Below, in pieces: positions 1-9,145 of a DNA stretch of 64,000 nt. The stretch is taken from the NCBI RefSeq assembly GCF_029210375.1, contig NZ_JARGER010000042.1, forward strand, positions 124,001 through 188,000, in the 5' to 3' direction. Under the pieces are notes generated by a model. It did not search any database and was not told the origin of the DNA. It was given only the letters and a program-made list of their open reading frames with translations. The DNA is from Nocardioides sp. YIM 152315. GTDB taxonomy: Bacteria; Actinomycetota; Actinomycetes; Propionibacteriales; Nocardioidaceae. The stretch's first letter is position 1. Every line of letters starts with the position of its first letter. Made by a program: the position numbers and the translations under genes.

Positions 1-1323
1 CACCTCCGCGCGCACGGTGTCGCGCAGTCGCCGCCACTCGTCGACCGGGCCGTCGAGGTCGAACTCCTCGACGGCCCGGACGGCGCGGTCGAACGCCGCC
101 CACACCATCGCCTGGGAGTGGGTGAAGCGGCGCTGCGGCCCGCGGATCTCCCACAGCCCGTGATCCTCGTCCTGCCAACCGGTCGCGAGGTGCTCGACGA
201 GCGTGCGCTGCAGCGCCCATGCGTCCGCGTCGGCCGCACCGGTCGCGCGGCGGGTGTGCTCGAGGCCGATCATCACCTCGCCGACGACGTCGAGCTGGCG
301 CTGGACGGCGGCCCCGTTGCCGATGCGGACGGGCGTCGAGCCGGCGTACCCCGGCAGGTGGGGTAGCGACACCTCGGTCAGGCGGCGTCCGCCGTCCACG
401 GCGTACACGATCTGGAGGTCGTCGGGGTCCCCGGCGACCGCGCGCAGCAGCCAGGACCGCCACAGCTGGGCCTCGGCGACCTGGCCGGCCCGGACCAGGG
501 CTCCGATCGTCAGCGCCGCGTCGCGCAGCCAGCAGAAGCGGTAGTCCCAGTTGCGCTCCCCGCCCGGGTCCTCGGGCAGGGACGTGGTGGGCGCGGCGAC
601 GATCCCGCCGGTCTCCTCATCGGTCAGCAGCCGCAGCGTGAGCAGCGAGCGGCGCACCAGGTCGGCGCGCGGCAGGTCCTCCCGGCAGCGGGCCGACCAG
701 CGCTCACCCTCGCGCATGGAGGAGCTGACGAAGTCGGCGTCCGGGCCGACGCCGTCGAGTGGAGCCCACGACGGCAGCCAGGTCGTCGAGAACTCCATCT
801 CGTCGCCGGCGGTGACCTCGAACTCGTCCACGTGACGTCGGTCCTCGGCGCCGGGCAGTCGAGGGCCGCGCAGCACCAGCCGGTCCGGCCCGCCGATCGC
901 GGTGATCACCGGCTCGTCGCGCACGGTCTCGCGGCGTACCCACGGCACGACGGCGCCGTAGTCGAGCCGCACGGTCCACTCGTGACGCAGCCGGACGGTG
1001 CCGTGTACGCCGGCCACCCGGCGCACCAGGTCGGCGCGGCCGTCGCCACGGGGCATGGAGTCGGTGATCGTGACCTCGCCGGTGGCCGTCGTGAACGTCG
1101 TCTCCAGCACGGTCGACTCGCCGAGGTAGCGGCGGCGCACGTCGTAGTCGTCGACCGGGCACAGCTGCCAGTGTCCGTGCTCGTCTCCACCGAGGAGGCC
1201 GGCGAAGCAGGCCGGGGAGTCGAACCGCGGCAGGCACAGCCAGTCGACGGAGCCGTTGCGGCCGACGAGCGCGCCGCTGCGACGATCACCCACCAGGGCG
1301 TACTCAGCGATCGGCAGCGCCAT
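1..1323 (-). CDS. Glycoside hydrolase family 15 protein (glucoamylase/trehalase type), 3' end outside window
   Basis: The frame is open from an ATG at 1323 to the window edge, giving 441 residues of a protein that is usually near 600. Residues 1-230 look like the N-terminal beta-sandwich of bacterial GH15 enzymes (start MALPIAEYALVGDRRSGALV). The catalytic (alpha/alpha)6 domain then begins with the family hallmark RNWDYRFCWLRDA at residues 257-269. GH15 enzymes hydrolyse terminal alpha-glucosidic bonds; actinobacterial members include trehalases and alpha-glucosidases, and I cannot separate these without the C-terminus. It has no signal peptide, so it is probably cytoplasmic. It is divergent from cinA with a shared leaderless-type promoter region. 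Confidence 0.88.
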   Translation of the reverse strand, partial: MALPIAEYALVGDRRSGALVGRNGSVDWLCLPRFDSPACFAGLLGGDEHGHWQLCPVDDYDVRRRYLGESTVLETTFTTATGEVTITDSMPRGDGRADLVRRVAGVHGTVRLRHEWTVRLDYGAVVPWVRRETVRDEPVITAIGGPDRLVLRGPRLPGAEDRRHVDEFEVTAGDEMEFSTTWLPSWAPLDGVGPDADFVSSSMREGERWSARCREDLPRADLVRRSLLTLRLLTDEETGGIVAAPTTSLPEDPGGERNWDYRFCWLRDAALTIGALVRAGQVAEAQLWRSWLLRAVAGDPDDLQIVYAVDGGRRLTEVSLPHLPGYAGSTPVRIGNGAAVQRQLDVVGEVMIGLEHTRRATGAADADAWALQRTLVEHLATGWQDEDHGLWEIRGPQRRFTHSQAMVWAAFDRAVRAVEEFDLDGPVDEWRRLRDTVRAEV

Positions 1324-1331
1324 GGTTGCTG

Positions 1332-1341
1332 ACAGTAGCGT
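1332..1341. promoter_or_regulatory. Overlapping divergent -10 hexamers for the GH15 gene and cinA
   Basis: On the plus strand TAGCGT (1336-1341) lies 7 nt before the GTG of cinA. On the minus strand TACTGT (complement of 1332-1337) lies 8 nt before the ATG of the GH15 gene. The hexamers share two base pairs, so polymerase could probably occupy only one at a time. Both spacings fit leaderless transcripts. Confidence 0.6.
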
Positions 1342-1348
1342 TTGTCCC

Positions 1349-1837
1349 GTGACGGATCTCGCAAAGCGTGTGCATCTGATCCTCCGTGGGTCGGGGAGCA
1401 CCGTGGCGACCGCGGAGTCGCTGACCGGCGGACGGCTCGCAGTGGCGCTGACCGACACGCCGGGGGCGTCCGAGACGTTCCTCGGCGGCGTCGTGACCTA
1501 CGCGACCGAGCTGAAGGCGTCGATCCTCCGGGTCGACCAGCAGGTCATCGACGAGCACGGTGTGGTGTCGCCGCAGTGCGCGAAGGCGATGGCATCGGGC
1601 GTGCGCGCGCTGACGGGCGCGACGTTCGGGCTGTCCACCACGGGGGTCGCCGGCCCGTCGGAGCAGGAGGGCAAGCCGCCGGGCACGGTCTTCGTCGGCA
1701 TCGCCGGACCGGGCCTGCTGGAGGTCGTCGCCCTCGAGCTCAGCGGCAAGCGGCAGCAGGTCCAGGAGCGGACCTGTCTCGAGGCACTTGCGGCGTTCGA
1801 GGAGGTCTTGCGGCGGGAATCAACACCTCTCGGGTAG
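1349..1837 (+). CDS. pncC: CinA C-terminal domain protein, nicotinamide-nucleotide amidohydrolase PncC
   Basis: This 162-residue protein matches the stand-alone CinA C-terminal domain, which deamidates NMN to nicotinate mononucleotide in pyridine nucleotide recycling. The motif TAESLTGG at residues 21-28 holds the catalytic serine (Ser24), and TTGVAGP near residue 98 is the second conserved loop. I chose the GTG at 1349 because a TAGCGT hexamer lies 7 nt upstream and the family sequence begins there. The longer frame from 1256 runs into the GH15 gene and lacks family character. The TAG stop is part of the predicted -10 of clgR, so the two genes are tightly packed. In related actinobacteria cinA also precedes clgR. 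Confidence 0.9.
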   Translation: MTDLAKRVHLILRGSGSTVATAESLTGGRLAVALTDTPGASETFLGGVVTYATELKASILRVDQQVIDEHGVVSPQCAKAMASGVRALTGATFGLSTTGVAGPSEQEGKPPGTVFVGIAGPGLLEVVALELSGKRQQVQERTCLEALAAFEEVLRRESTPLG

Positions 1838-1840
1838 CGT
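1835..1840 (+). promoter_or_regulatory. Predicted -10 of clgR, containing the cinA stop codon
   Basis: TAGCGT at 1835-1840 begins with the TAG stop of cinA. Transcription would start near 1847, leaving about 32 nt of leader with a strong AAGGAGG site (1866-1872) before the ATG at 1879. Confidence 0.45.
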
Positions 1841-1878
1841 TGCCCCCGACAGATCTCGGTACCGGAAGGAGGACCCGC

Positions 1879-2181
1879 ATGGTGCTGCTGCGTCGAGTGC
1901 TCGGCGACGTGCTCCGCGACCTGCGCATGCAGCGCGGCATGACGCTGCGCGAGGTCTCCGCCGAGGCCCGGGTCAGCCTGGGCTACATCTCCGAGATCGA
2001 GCGCGGCCAGAAGGAGGCATCCTCCGAGCTGCTGGCCTCCCTGTGCGCCGCGCTCGACGTGCCGCTGTCCGACCTGCTGCGCGAGGCCTCCGACCTGGTG
2101 GCCGTCGACGAGGCCGCCGCGGCCCTCACCCGGATCCCGGTCGCCGCACCGGCCGCTCCGGTCGTCACCTCCGCCGCCTGA
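1879..2181 (+). CDS. clgR: ClgR, XRE-family transcriptional activator of clp/lon proteolysis genes
   Basis: This is a 100-residue helix-turn-helix protein. The XRE domain spans about residues 8-70, with recognition region SLGYISEIERGQKEASSELL at 33-52. ClgR activates clpP, lon and other proteolysis genes in Streptomyces, Corynebacterium and Mycobacterium. The protein ends in Ala-Ala, the type of C-terminus that exposes ClgR to ClpP degradation in Streptomyces; that this holds here is inferred. A strong Shine-Dalgarno AAGGAGG lies 6 nt before the ATG. The position just after cinA is the usual actinobacterial location and supports the assignment. Confidence 0.88.
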   Translation: MVLLRRVLGDVLRDLRMQRGMTLREVSAEARVSLGYISEIERGQKEASSELLASLCAALDVPLSDLLREASDLVAVDEAAAALTRIPVAAPAAPVVTSAA

Positions 2182-2188
2182 TCGGGCC

Positions 2189-2947
2189 TCAGGGGGGCGC
2201 AGGCTGGCAGCTCGGGCACCAGTACGCCGTCCGCTCCCGGCCCGGAGCGCCGAACGCCGTGGTGGCGACACGGGTGCCGCAGCGGCGGCAGAGGCGTTGC
2301 CGGTAGACCCACATCCGACTGGAGCGCGACCACTCCTGGTCGAGCATCTGCCCGGCCCGGCGCACCATGCGCACCAGGTCGGGCACCTCGCGGACCGGCG
2401 CGGTCGGCGGCACCCCCATCACGAAGAGGACCTCGGCGGCGTAGATCGTGCCGATGCCCGCGAGCAGGGTCTGGTCGCGCAGCGCCTCGAACACGGGCCG
2501 ATCCGGCACCGTTCGCAGCCGCCGCAAGGCCTCGTCCTCGTCCCACGCCGGGCCGAGCAGGTCGGGCCCGAGGTGTCCGACCACCTCCGGCTCCCGCTCG
2601 CAGGGCACCAGCTCGACGATCCCGAGCAGGTAGCCGACCGCCGTCGCCCCCTCGGTCTCGAGCACGACCCGGATCTCGGGCGACTGCCGGTTCCACGGCT
2701 TGCCGGCCTCGAACACCCGCCACGACCCGTCCATCTTGAGGTGGGTGTGGAGGGTGAGCGGGCCGCCGGCGGCGTCGACCCGGGTCAGCAGGTGCTTGCC
2801 CCGGGACACGGTCTCGACGACGGTCGCGCCGGCCAGGTCGGCGGTGGCGTGCCGCGGGACGCGGAAGTCACTGCGCGTCAGCACCGTGCCGTCGAGCGCC
2901 TTCGCGAGGCGCCGGGCGGTGCGCCGCACGGCGTCGCCCTCAGGCAC
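2189..2947 (-). CDS. nei2: Endonuclease VIII-like DNA glycosylase (Nei2), Fpg/Nei family
   Basis: This 252-residue protein begins M/V-PEGDAV, so processing exposes the catalytic Pro2 next to Glu3, as in Nei-type bifunctional glycosylases that excise oxidised pyrimidines. The H2TH region carries LAGIGTIYAAE, and the C-terminus has a four-cysteine zinc finger (CRRC...CPSC). The start is a GTG at 2947 that overlaps the end of lhr by 8 nt, so translational coupling is likely. A longer frame to 3166 lies inside lhr and was rejected. Pairing with lhr suggests a DNA-repair operon; the family reading is firm, the substrate range is inferred. Confidence 0.9.
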   Translation of the reverse strand: MPEGDAVRRTARRLAKALDGTVLTRSDFRVPRHATADLAGATVVETVSRGKHLLTRVDAAGGPLTLHTHLKMDGSWRVFEAGKPWNRQSPEIRVVLETEGATAVGYLLGIVELVPCEREPEVVGHLGPDLLGPAWDEDEALRRLRTVPDRPVFEALRDQTLLAGIGTIYAAEVLFVMGVPPTAPVREVPDLVRMVRRAGQMLDQEWSRSSRMWVYRQRLCRRCGTRVATTAFGAPGRERTAYWCPSCQPAPP

Positions 2948-5900
2948 CGCCGCTCCTGAGCCGGAGGCCGCGCGGGGTCGCGACGAACCCGGCCGACTGG
3001 AGCGCGTCGCGCAGCGGCGTCGACCCGCCACCGAGGAGCTGCTCCCCGTCGGCCTTCTCGACGGTGATCCGGCCGAGCGAGCCGCGCCGGGCGGCCTCGG
3101 CGAGCGTGGCGGCCGCCGGGCCGAGCCGGTCGGGCTCGTCGGACCAGGTGAGGAGGGTGCGCCCACCGCGCTCGACGTAGAGGGTCAGTCGGCCGTCGAC
3201 GAGCACGACGATCGCGCCGGCCTTGCGACCCGGACGGTGACCGCTCCCGTCGGTCGAGCTCGTCGAGGCCGGCCAGGTGAGCGCGGCGCCGTACGGGTTG
3301 GCCGGGTCGGTCGCCGCCAGGGCCACCGCGGCGGGCTTGGCGTCGGCGGGGACCTCGGAGAACGTGCGCAGCCGGTCGACCGACCCCGCCGTGCCGAACT
3401 GGGCGGCGCCCAGCCCGTCGACGAAGTAGCCGCGCCGGCACCGGCCGGACTCCTCGAACGCCGACAGCACCTTGTAGACGGCCGCGAAGCCACCCGGCAG
3501 CCGTTCGCTCGCCACGGCACCGCGGGTCACGACGCCGTGCCGGTCGAGCAGTCGCTCGGCGACCGCGTGGGCGCGCCGCGTCGGGTCGGTGTCGACCGGC
3601 GGCAGCAGCGCCCACCGTCCCGCGGTCTCGGGCGGCCCGGTGCGGATCGGCGTCCGGGCCCGGGCCCCGGTGGTGCTGGACATCCGGACCCGCGGCGGCG
3701 GGCGACGGGTGCGATGCGTGGGGGTGCCACCGCGGGTCAGCGCGCGGAGCGGGGCGAGCGTGTCGTTGCTGATGCGACCCGCCCAGACCAGGTCCCACAG
3801 CGCAGCCGAGAGCGCGGCGTCGTCGGCGGCACCCACGGAGTCGGCGAGCTGGCGGAAGAACCACGCGCCCCCGGGCGCCAGCGCGTCGAGCACCGCCTGG
3901 TGGAGCTCTCCCGGGGATCCGACGCCGTGCTCGAAGGGCTCCGGCGACGGGAGGGTGAGCGGCGCCTGGTCGGCGGTGTGCAGCGAGACCCAGCCGTCGG
4001 CGCCGGGCAGCGACGCGTGGCCGGCCCAGACGACCTCCCCGGAGGCGGTGAGCTCGTCGAGGTACGACGGCTCGTAGTCGCGCACCCGCCCGGCCAGCAC
4101 CAGCGGCTCGAGGGCGGAGGCAGGGACCGCGCAGCCGGCCAGCTGGTCGATCGCGGACAGCACGCCGTCGACGCCGCGCAGCCGACCGCCGACGTGCTGC
4201 CACGCCGGGAGGAAGCGTCCGAGCGTGTCGGGCTCGACCGGCTCGATCTCCTGCCGGAGCCGCGCGAGCGAGCGGCGGCGGAGCCGGCGGAGCACCTCGG
4301 CGTCGCACCACTCGGTGCCCGAGCCGGCCGGCCGGAACTCGCCGTCGAGCACCCGTCCCTGGGCGGCCAGCCGCTGCAACGTGTGCCTGACCACGGCCGC
4401 GCCCAGCCCGAGGCGCGCGGCCACGTCGTCGGCCGTGAACGGCCCGTGGGTGCGGGCATGTCTCGCGACGAGATCGGCGAGGGGGTCGTCGACGGGCTCG
4501 GCGAACGCGTCGGGAGTGCCGGGCGGGACGGGTACGCCGAGCCCGTCGCGCAGTCGCCCGACGTCCTCGACGGCCGCCCAGCGCTCGACACCGGCCATCC
4601 GGACCTCGACGGCCCGGCGGCTGTCGGCGAGCGCGCCGAGCCACGTCGCGACGTCGCCCCCGGGTGTCGAGCGCTCCGCGACCTCGTCCGTCGAGAGAGG
4701 CCCCAGCAGCCGGAGCAGGTCGGCGACCCCCTCGGCATCGCGCGCGCGCCGGTCGTCGGCGGTGCGCTGCAGCTCGGCCTCGACCTCGGCGAGCACCTCC
4801 GGGTCGAGCAGCTCGCGCAGCTCGGCCCGGCCGAGCAGCTCGGCGAGCAGTCCCTGGTCGAGTGCGAGCGCGGCGGCCCGGCGCTCGGCGATGGGGGAGT
4901 CGCCCTCGTACATGAACTGGGCGACGTACCCGAAGAGCAGCGTGCGTGCGAACGGCGACGGCTGGTGGGTCGCCACGTCGGCCACCCGCACCTCGCGCCG
5001 CTCGATGCCGCGCATCAGGGCGGTGAGCGAGGGCAGGTCGTAGACGTCCTGGAGACACTCGCGGACGGCCTCGAGGACGATCGGGAACGACGGGTACTGC
5101 GCCGCCACCTCGAGCAGCGCCGCCGAGCGCTGGCGCTGCTGCCACAGGGGCGAGCGGCGGCCGGGATCGCGCCGAGGGAGCAGCAGCGCGCGGGCGGCGC
5201 ACTCCCGGAACCGCGAGGCGAAGAGGGCCGAGCCGCCCACCTCGCGGGTGACCAGCTCGTCGATCTCGTCGGGCTCGAAGACGACGACGTCGCCCCCGGG
5301 CGGCTCCGCCTCGGTGTCGGGGACGCGGATCACGATGCCGTCGTCGGACGCGACCGCCTGGCCGTCGACGCCGTACCTCTCGCGAAGCCGCGCGTTGATC
5401 GCCAGGGCCCAGGGGGCGTGCACGGGGACGCCGTACGGCGAGTGCACGACCAGCCGCCAGTCGCCGAGCTCGTCGCGGAACCGTTCGACGACCAGGGTCT
5501 GGTCGCTCGGCAGCAGGTTGGTGGCCTCGAGCTGCTCGTGGAGGTAGCCGACCAGGTTGCCCGCGGCGTACTCGTCGAGGCCGTCGACCCGGGCCCGCCC
5601 CTCCGCGCGCTCACGAGGGAGCGCCCCGAGCTCGCGGGTGAAGGCGCCGATGGCCCGGCCGAGCTCGGCGGGGCGGCCCAGGGCGTCGCCCTTCCAGAAA
5701 GGCAGCCGTCCGGGGATGCCCGGCGCGGGCGTCACCAGCACGCGGTCGTGGGTGATGTCCTCGATCCGCCAGCTCGTGGCGCCGAGGGAGAAGATGTCGC
5801 CGACTCGGGACTCGTAGACCATCTCCTCGTCGAGCTCGCCGACTCTGCGGCCCGTGCCCTCGCCCACGAGGTAGACGCCGAAGAGTCCGCGGTCGGGGAT

Positions 5901-7490
5901 GGTGCCGCCGCTGGTGACCGCGAGCCGCTGGGAGCCGGGGCGGCCGGTGAGAGTGCCGGAGACGCGGTCCCAGACGACGCGCGGTCGGAGCTCCGCGAAC
6001 TCGTCGGAGGGATAGCGGCCGCTGAGCAGGTCGAGCGTCGCGTCGTAGGCGCTGCGCGGGAGCTGGGTGAAGGGAGCGCTGCGCTTGACGAGGTCGTAGA
6101 GCTCGTCGACGTCCCACGCCTCGAGCGCGGTGGTGGCGACGACCTGCTGGGCCAGCACGTCGAGCGGGTTGGTCGGCACACGCAGCGCCTCGATCGCCCC
6201 GGTGCGCATCCGGTCGACCGCGACCGCGGTCTGGGCGAGGTCGCCGCGGTGCTTGGGGAAGAGCACGCCCCGTGAGACCTCGCCGACCTGGTGGCCGGCC
6301 CGGCCGACGCGCTGGAGCGCGCTCGCCACGCTCGGCGGGCTCTCGATCTGGACGACCAGGTCGACCGCCCCCATGTCGATGCCGAGCTCGAGGCTGCTGG
6401 TCGCAACGACGCAGGGGAGACGGCCGCGCTTGAGGTCGTCCTCGATCAGCGCCCGCTGCTCCTTCGACACCGACCCGTGGTGCGCCTTCGCGATGACCGT
6501 CTCCGCGCTGTGGCTCTGCCCGGACTGCGCCATCAGCTGCGCCGGGGGAGCGCCCTGCTCGAGCGCGGCACCGGCGCGCTCGGTCGCGATCTCGTTGAGC
6601 CGGGCGGTGAGCCGCTCGGCGAGCCGCCGGGAGTTGGCGAAGACGATCGTGGACCGGTGCTGCTCGACGAGGTCGACGACGCGCTCCTCGACGTGCGGCC
6701 AGAGGCTCTGCGCGCGCTGCGGGTCGTCGCCGTCCTCGTCGTATCCTTCGGGCGCGGTCATGTCCTCGACGGGGACGACAACGCGCAGGTCCCACCGCTT
6801 CTCGCTGGGCGGCGCGACGATCTCCACGGGCGTGGGGCCGCCGAGGAAGCGGGCGACCTCGTCGAGCGGCCGGACCGTCGCCGAGAGGCCGATGCGCTGC
6901 GCGGGGCGTTCGAGCAGCGCGTCGAGCCGCTCCAGGCTGACCGCGAGGTGGGCGCCGCGCTTGGTGCCCGCGACCGCGTGGACCTCGTCGAGGATCACGG
7001 TCTCGACCCCGCGCAGCGACTCGCGGGCCTGGCTGGTCAGCATCAGGAACAGCGACTCGGGCGTCGTGATCAGGATGTCCGGCGGGGTCGTGACGAGCTT
7101 GCGCCGGTCGGCCGCCGGAGTGTCGCCGGATCGTACGCCGACGGTCACGTCGGGCACCGGCCTGCCGAGCCGGTCGGCGGTGTGCCGGATGCCGGCCAGC
7201 GGCGCGCGGAGGTTGCGCTCGACGTCGACGCCGAGCGCCTTGAGGGGCGAGATGTAGAGGACCCGGCAGCGGCGCTGCTTGTCCTCGGGTGGCGCGGTCG
7301 TCATCAACCGGTCGAGGCTCCACAGGAACGCGCTGAGGGTCTTGCCGGAGCCGGTCGGCGCCACGACCAGCGCATGCCGACCCGCGCCGATCGCCTCCCA
7401 GGCGCCGGCCTGCGCGGGCGTCGGCTCGGCGAACGCCGCGCCGAACCAGGTGCGGGTGGGTTCGCTGAACCCCTGGAGCGGGTCGGTCAC
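2940..7490 (-). CDS. lhr: Lhr-type ATP-dependent DNA helicase (long form)
   Basis: This is a 1516-residue superfamily 2 helicase. Near the N-terminus are the Q-motif region and Walker A PTGSGKT (45-51), then DEVH (motif II, near residue 170) and SAT (motif III, in LSATVRPLDE). The second RecA domain contains SLELGIDMGAVD and QRVGRAGH. The long C-terminal half is the winged-helix and Lhr core/C region of the large actinobacterial and E. coli Lhr, a 3'-5' DNA translocase linked to repair. GTG at 7490 was chosen because GAGG lies 8 nt upstream; another GTG at 7508 would add six residues. It is followed with an 8-nt overlap by nei2. Mycobacterial Lhr is induced by DNA damage, but I see no LexA box here. 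Confidence 0.93.
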   Translation of the reverse strand: MTDPLQGFSEPTRTWFGAAFAEPTPAQAGAWEAIGAGRHALVVAPTGSGKTLSAFLWSLDRLMTTAPPEDKQRRCRVLYISPLKALGVDVERNLRAPLAGIRHTADRLGRPVPDVTVGVRSGDTPAADRRKLVTTPPDILITTPESLFLMLTSQARESLRGVETVILDEVHAVAGTKRGAHLAVSLERLDALLERPAQRIGLSATVRPLDEVARFLGGPTPVEIVAPPSEKRWDLRVVVPVEDMTAPEGYDEDGDDPQRAQSLWPHVEERVVDLVEQHRSTIVFANSRRLAERLTARLNEIATERAGAALEQGAPPAQLMAQSGQSHSAETVIAKAHHGSVSKEQRALIEDDLKRGRLPCVVATSSLELGIDMGAVDLVVQIESPPSVASALQRVGRAGHQVGEVSRGVLFPKHRGDLAQTAVAVDRMRTGAIEALRVPTNPLDVLAQQVVATTALEAWDVDELYDLVKRSAPFTQLPRSAYDATLDLLSGRYPSDEFAELRPRVVWDRVSGTLTGRPGSQRLAVTSGGTIPDRGLFGVYLVGEGTGRRVGELDEEMVYESRVGDIFSLGATSWRIEDITHDRVLVTPAPGIPGRLPFWKGDALGRPAELGRAIGAFTRELGALPRERAEGRARVDGLDEYAAGNLVGYLHEQLEATNLLPSDQTLVVERFRDELGDWRLVVHSPYGVPVHAPWALAINARLRERYGVDGQAVASDDGIVIRVPDTEAEPPGGDVVVFEPDEIDELVTREVGGSALFASRFRECAARALLLPRRDPGRRSPLWQQRQRSAALLEVAAQYPSFPIVLEAVRECLQDVYDLPSLTALMRGIERREVRVADVATHQPSPFARTLLFGYVAQFMYEGDSPIAERRAAALALDQGLLAELLGRAELRELLDPEVLAEVEAELQRTADDRRARDAEGVADLLRLLGPLSTDEVAERSTPGGDVATWLGALADSRRAVEVRMAGVERWAAVEDVGRLRDGLGVPVPPGTPDAFAEPVDDPLADLVARHARTHGPFTADDVAARLGLGAAVVRHTLQRLAAQGRVLDGEFRPAGSGTEWCDAEVLRRLRRRSLARLRQEIEPVEPDTLGRFLPAWQHVGGRLRGVDGVLSAIDQLAGCAVPASALEPLVLAGRVRDYEPSYLDELTASGEVVWAGHASLPGADGWVSLHTADQAPLTLPSPEPFEHGVGSPGELHQAVLDALAPGGAWFFRQLADSVGAADDAALSAALWDLVWAGRISNDTLAPLRALTRGGTPTHRTRRPPPRVRMSSTTGARARTPIRTGPPETAGRWALLPPVDTDPTRRAHAVAERLLDRHGVVTRGAVASERLPGGFAAVYKVLSAFEESGRCRRGYFVDGLGAAQFGTAGSVDRLRTFSEVPADAKPAAVALAATDPANPYGAALTWPASTSSTDGSGHRPGRKAGAIVVLVDGRLTLYVERGGRTLLTWSDEPDRLGPAAATLAEAARRGSLGRITVEKADGEQLLGGGSTPLRDALQSAGFVATPRGLRLRSGGA

Positions 7491-7553
7491 CCGACCATCC
7501 TCGCGCACGGCACCGACAGTGCCGGTGGGCGTCGGGCCGGCGTCAGGCCGGCG

Positions 7554-9062
7554 TCAGTGCCCGGTGAGGCGTCCGGTGAGCCGTTCGTGGCGGTCGGCGC
7601 TCGACGGGTTGAGGCCGGCGATGGTGACGGTCTTGCCCTTGCGCTCGTACTTGGTGGTGATGGCGTCGAGCGCGGCGACGGTGGAGGCGTCCCAGATGTG
7701 GGAGTCCGAGAGGTCGATGACGACGCGGTCGGGGTCGCCGACGTAGTCGAACTGGGTGTAGAGGTCGTTGGAGGAGGCGAAGAACAGCTCACCGGTGACG
7801 CGGTAGACCGCCGTCGCCCGGCCGTGCTCGTCCTCGAGGAGCTCGCGGTGGGTGTCGGTGAGGTGCGCGACCCGGCGGGCGAACAGCGTCATCGCCACCA
7901 GGACGCCCACGACGACGCCGATGGCGAGGTTGTGGGTGGCGACGGTGACGGCGACCGTCGCGACCATGACGGCGGTCTCGGACCTCGGCATCCTGCGCAG
8001 GGTCGTGGGGTGGATCGAGTGCCAGTCGAAGGTGCCGACCGACACCATGATCATCACCGCGACCAGGGCGGCCATGGGTATCCGGGAGACGGCGTCGCCG
8101 AACCCGACCACCAGGACGAGCAGGAACGTGCCGGCCAGGAAGGTGGAGATCCGGGTGCGTGCCCCGGACACCTTCACGTTGATCATGGTCTGGCCGATCA
8201 TCGCGCAGCCGCCCATGCCTCCGAAGAAGCCGGTGACGACGTTCGCGGCGCCCTGGCCGAGCGCCTCGCGGGTCTTGTCCGAGTGGGTGTCGGTGATGTC
8301 GTCGACGAGCTTCGCGGTCAGCAGCGACTCGAGAAGGCCGACCAGGGCCATCGCCAGCGCGTAGGGCGCGATGGTCTGCAGCGTGCCGAGGTCGAGCGGC
8401 ACGTCGGGGAGGAACCACGACGGCAGGGAGTCGGGCAGCTCGCCCTGGTCGCCGACGTCGGGCACGCCGACGGCCGAGACGAGGGTGAACGCCGTGAGGG
8501 CGACGATCGCGACCAACGGTGCGGGGATGACCCTGTTGAGGCGCGGGAAGGCGACGATGACGGCGATGCCGACGGCGATCATCGGGTAGACCGCCCACGG
8601 CACGTCGACCATGTGGTCGATCTGCGCCTCGAAGATGAGGATCGCGAGGGCGTTGACGAACCCGACCATGACCGACCGGGGGATGAAGCGCATCAGCCGC
8701 GCCACCCCCGCCGCCGCCAGCAGGACCTGGATGCCCCCACCCAGGAGCACCGTGGCGATGAGGTAGTCGTAGCCGTGGTCGCGCATGACCGGTGCGATGA
8801 CCAGGGCCACGGCGCCGGTGGCGGCGGAGATCATCGCGGGGCGCCCGCCCAGGAACGAGATCGCGACGGCCATCGTGAACGACGCGAACAGCCCGACGCG
8901 GGGGTCGACACCGGCGATGATGGAGAACGAGATGGCCTCGGGGATGAGCGCGAGCGCGACGACCAGGCCGGCGAGGACCTCGGTGCGCAGCAGGCGTGGC
9001 GAGCGCAGCGTGGTGCGGACACTGCGGTCCGGCGCGTCCGAGACGTTCACGCTGGTGCTCAT
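7554..9062 (-). CDS. SulP family inorganic anion transporter with C-terminal STAS domain
   Basis: This 502-residue integral membrane protein has about ten to twelve hydrophobic segments through residue 390. It includes the SulP signature around LIPEAISFSIIAGVDPRVGL and a GMGGCAMIGQTMIN segment. A cytosolic STAS domain follows (about 400-500, with VVIDLSDSHIWDASTVAALD). SulP proteins carry sulfate, bicarbonate or other anions; the substrate cannot be fixed from sequence, and no carbonic anhydrase or sulfate gene is adjacent. The ATG at 9062 has GGAG about 10 nt upstream; a longer frame to 9104 has no supporting signal. Confidence 0.9.
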   Translation of the reverse strand: MSTSVNVSDAPDRSVRTTLRSPRLLRTEVLAGLVVALALIPEAISFSIIAGVDPRVGLFASFTMAVAISFLGGRPAMISAATGAVALVIAPVMRDHGYDYLIATVLLGGGIQVLLAAAGVARLMRFIPRSVMVGFVNALAILIFEAQIDHMVDVPWAVYPMIAVGIAVIVAFPRLNRVIPAPLVAIVALTAFTLVSAVGVPDVGDQGELPDSLPSWFLPDVPLDLGTLQTIAPYALAMALVGLLESLLTAKLVDDITDTHSDKTREALGQGAANVVTGFFGGMGGCAMIGQTMINVKVSGARTRISTFLAGTFLLVLVVGFGDAVSRIPMAALVAVMIMVSVGTFDWHSIHPTTLRRMPRSETAVMVATVAVTVATHNLAIGVVVGVLVAMTLFARRVAHLTDTHRELLEDEHGRATAVYRVTGELFFASSNDLYTQFDYVGDPDRVVIDLSDSHIWDASTVAALDAITTKYERKGKTVTIAGLNPSSADRHERLTGRLTGH

Positions 9063-9145
9063 GGCAGGGGATCTCCGTTCACGTGCGGGACTCGGGACGC
9101 GCAACGGCAGCGTCGTCTCCGCAGGCGGACGTCCGGGGCGGAACT

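Noticed and set aside
2700..6275. 1191-residue open frame antisense to lhr
   Set aside because: No family character, Arg/Gly/Pro-rich composition typical of GC-rich antisense frames, and complete overlap with the well-supported helicase.
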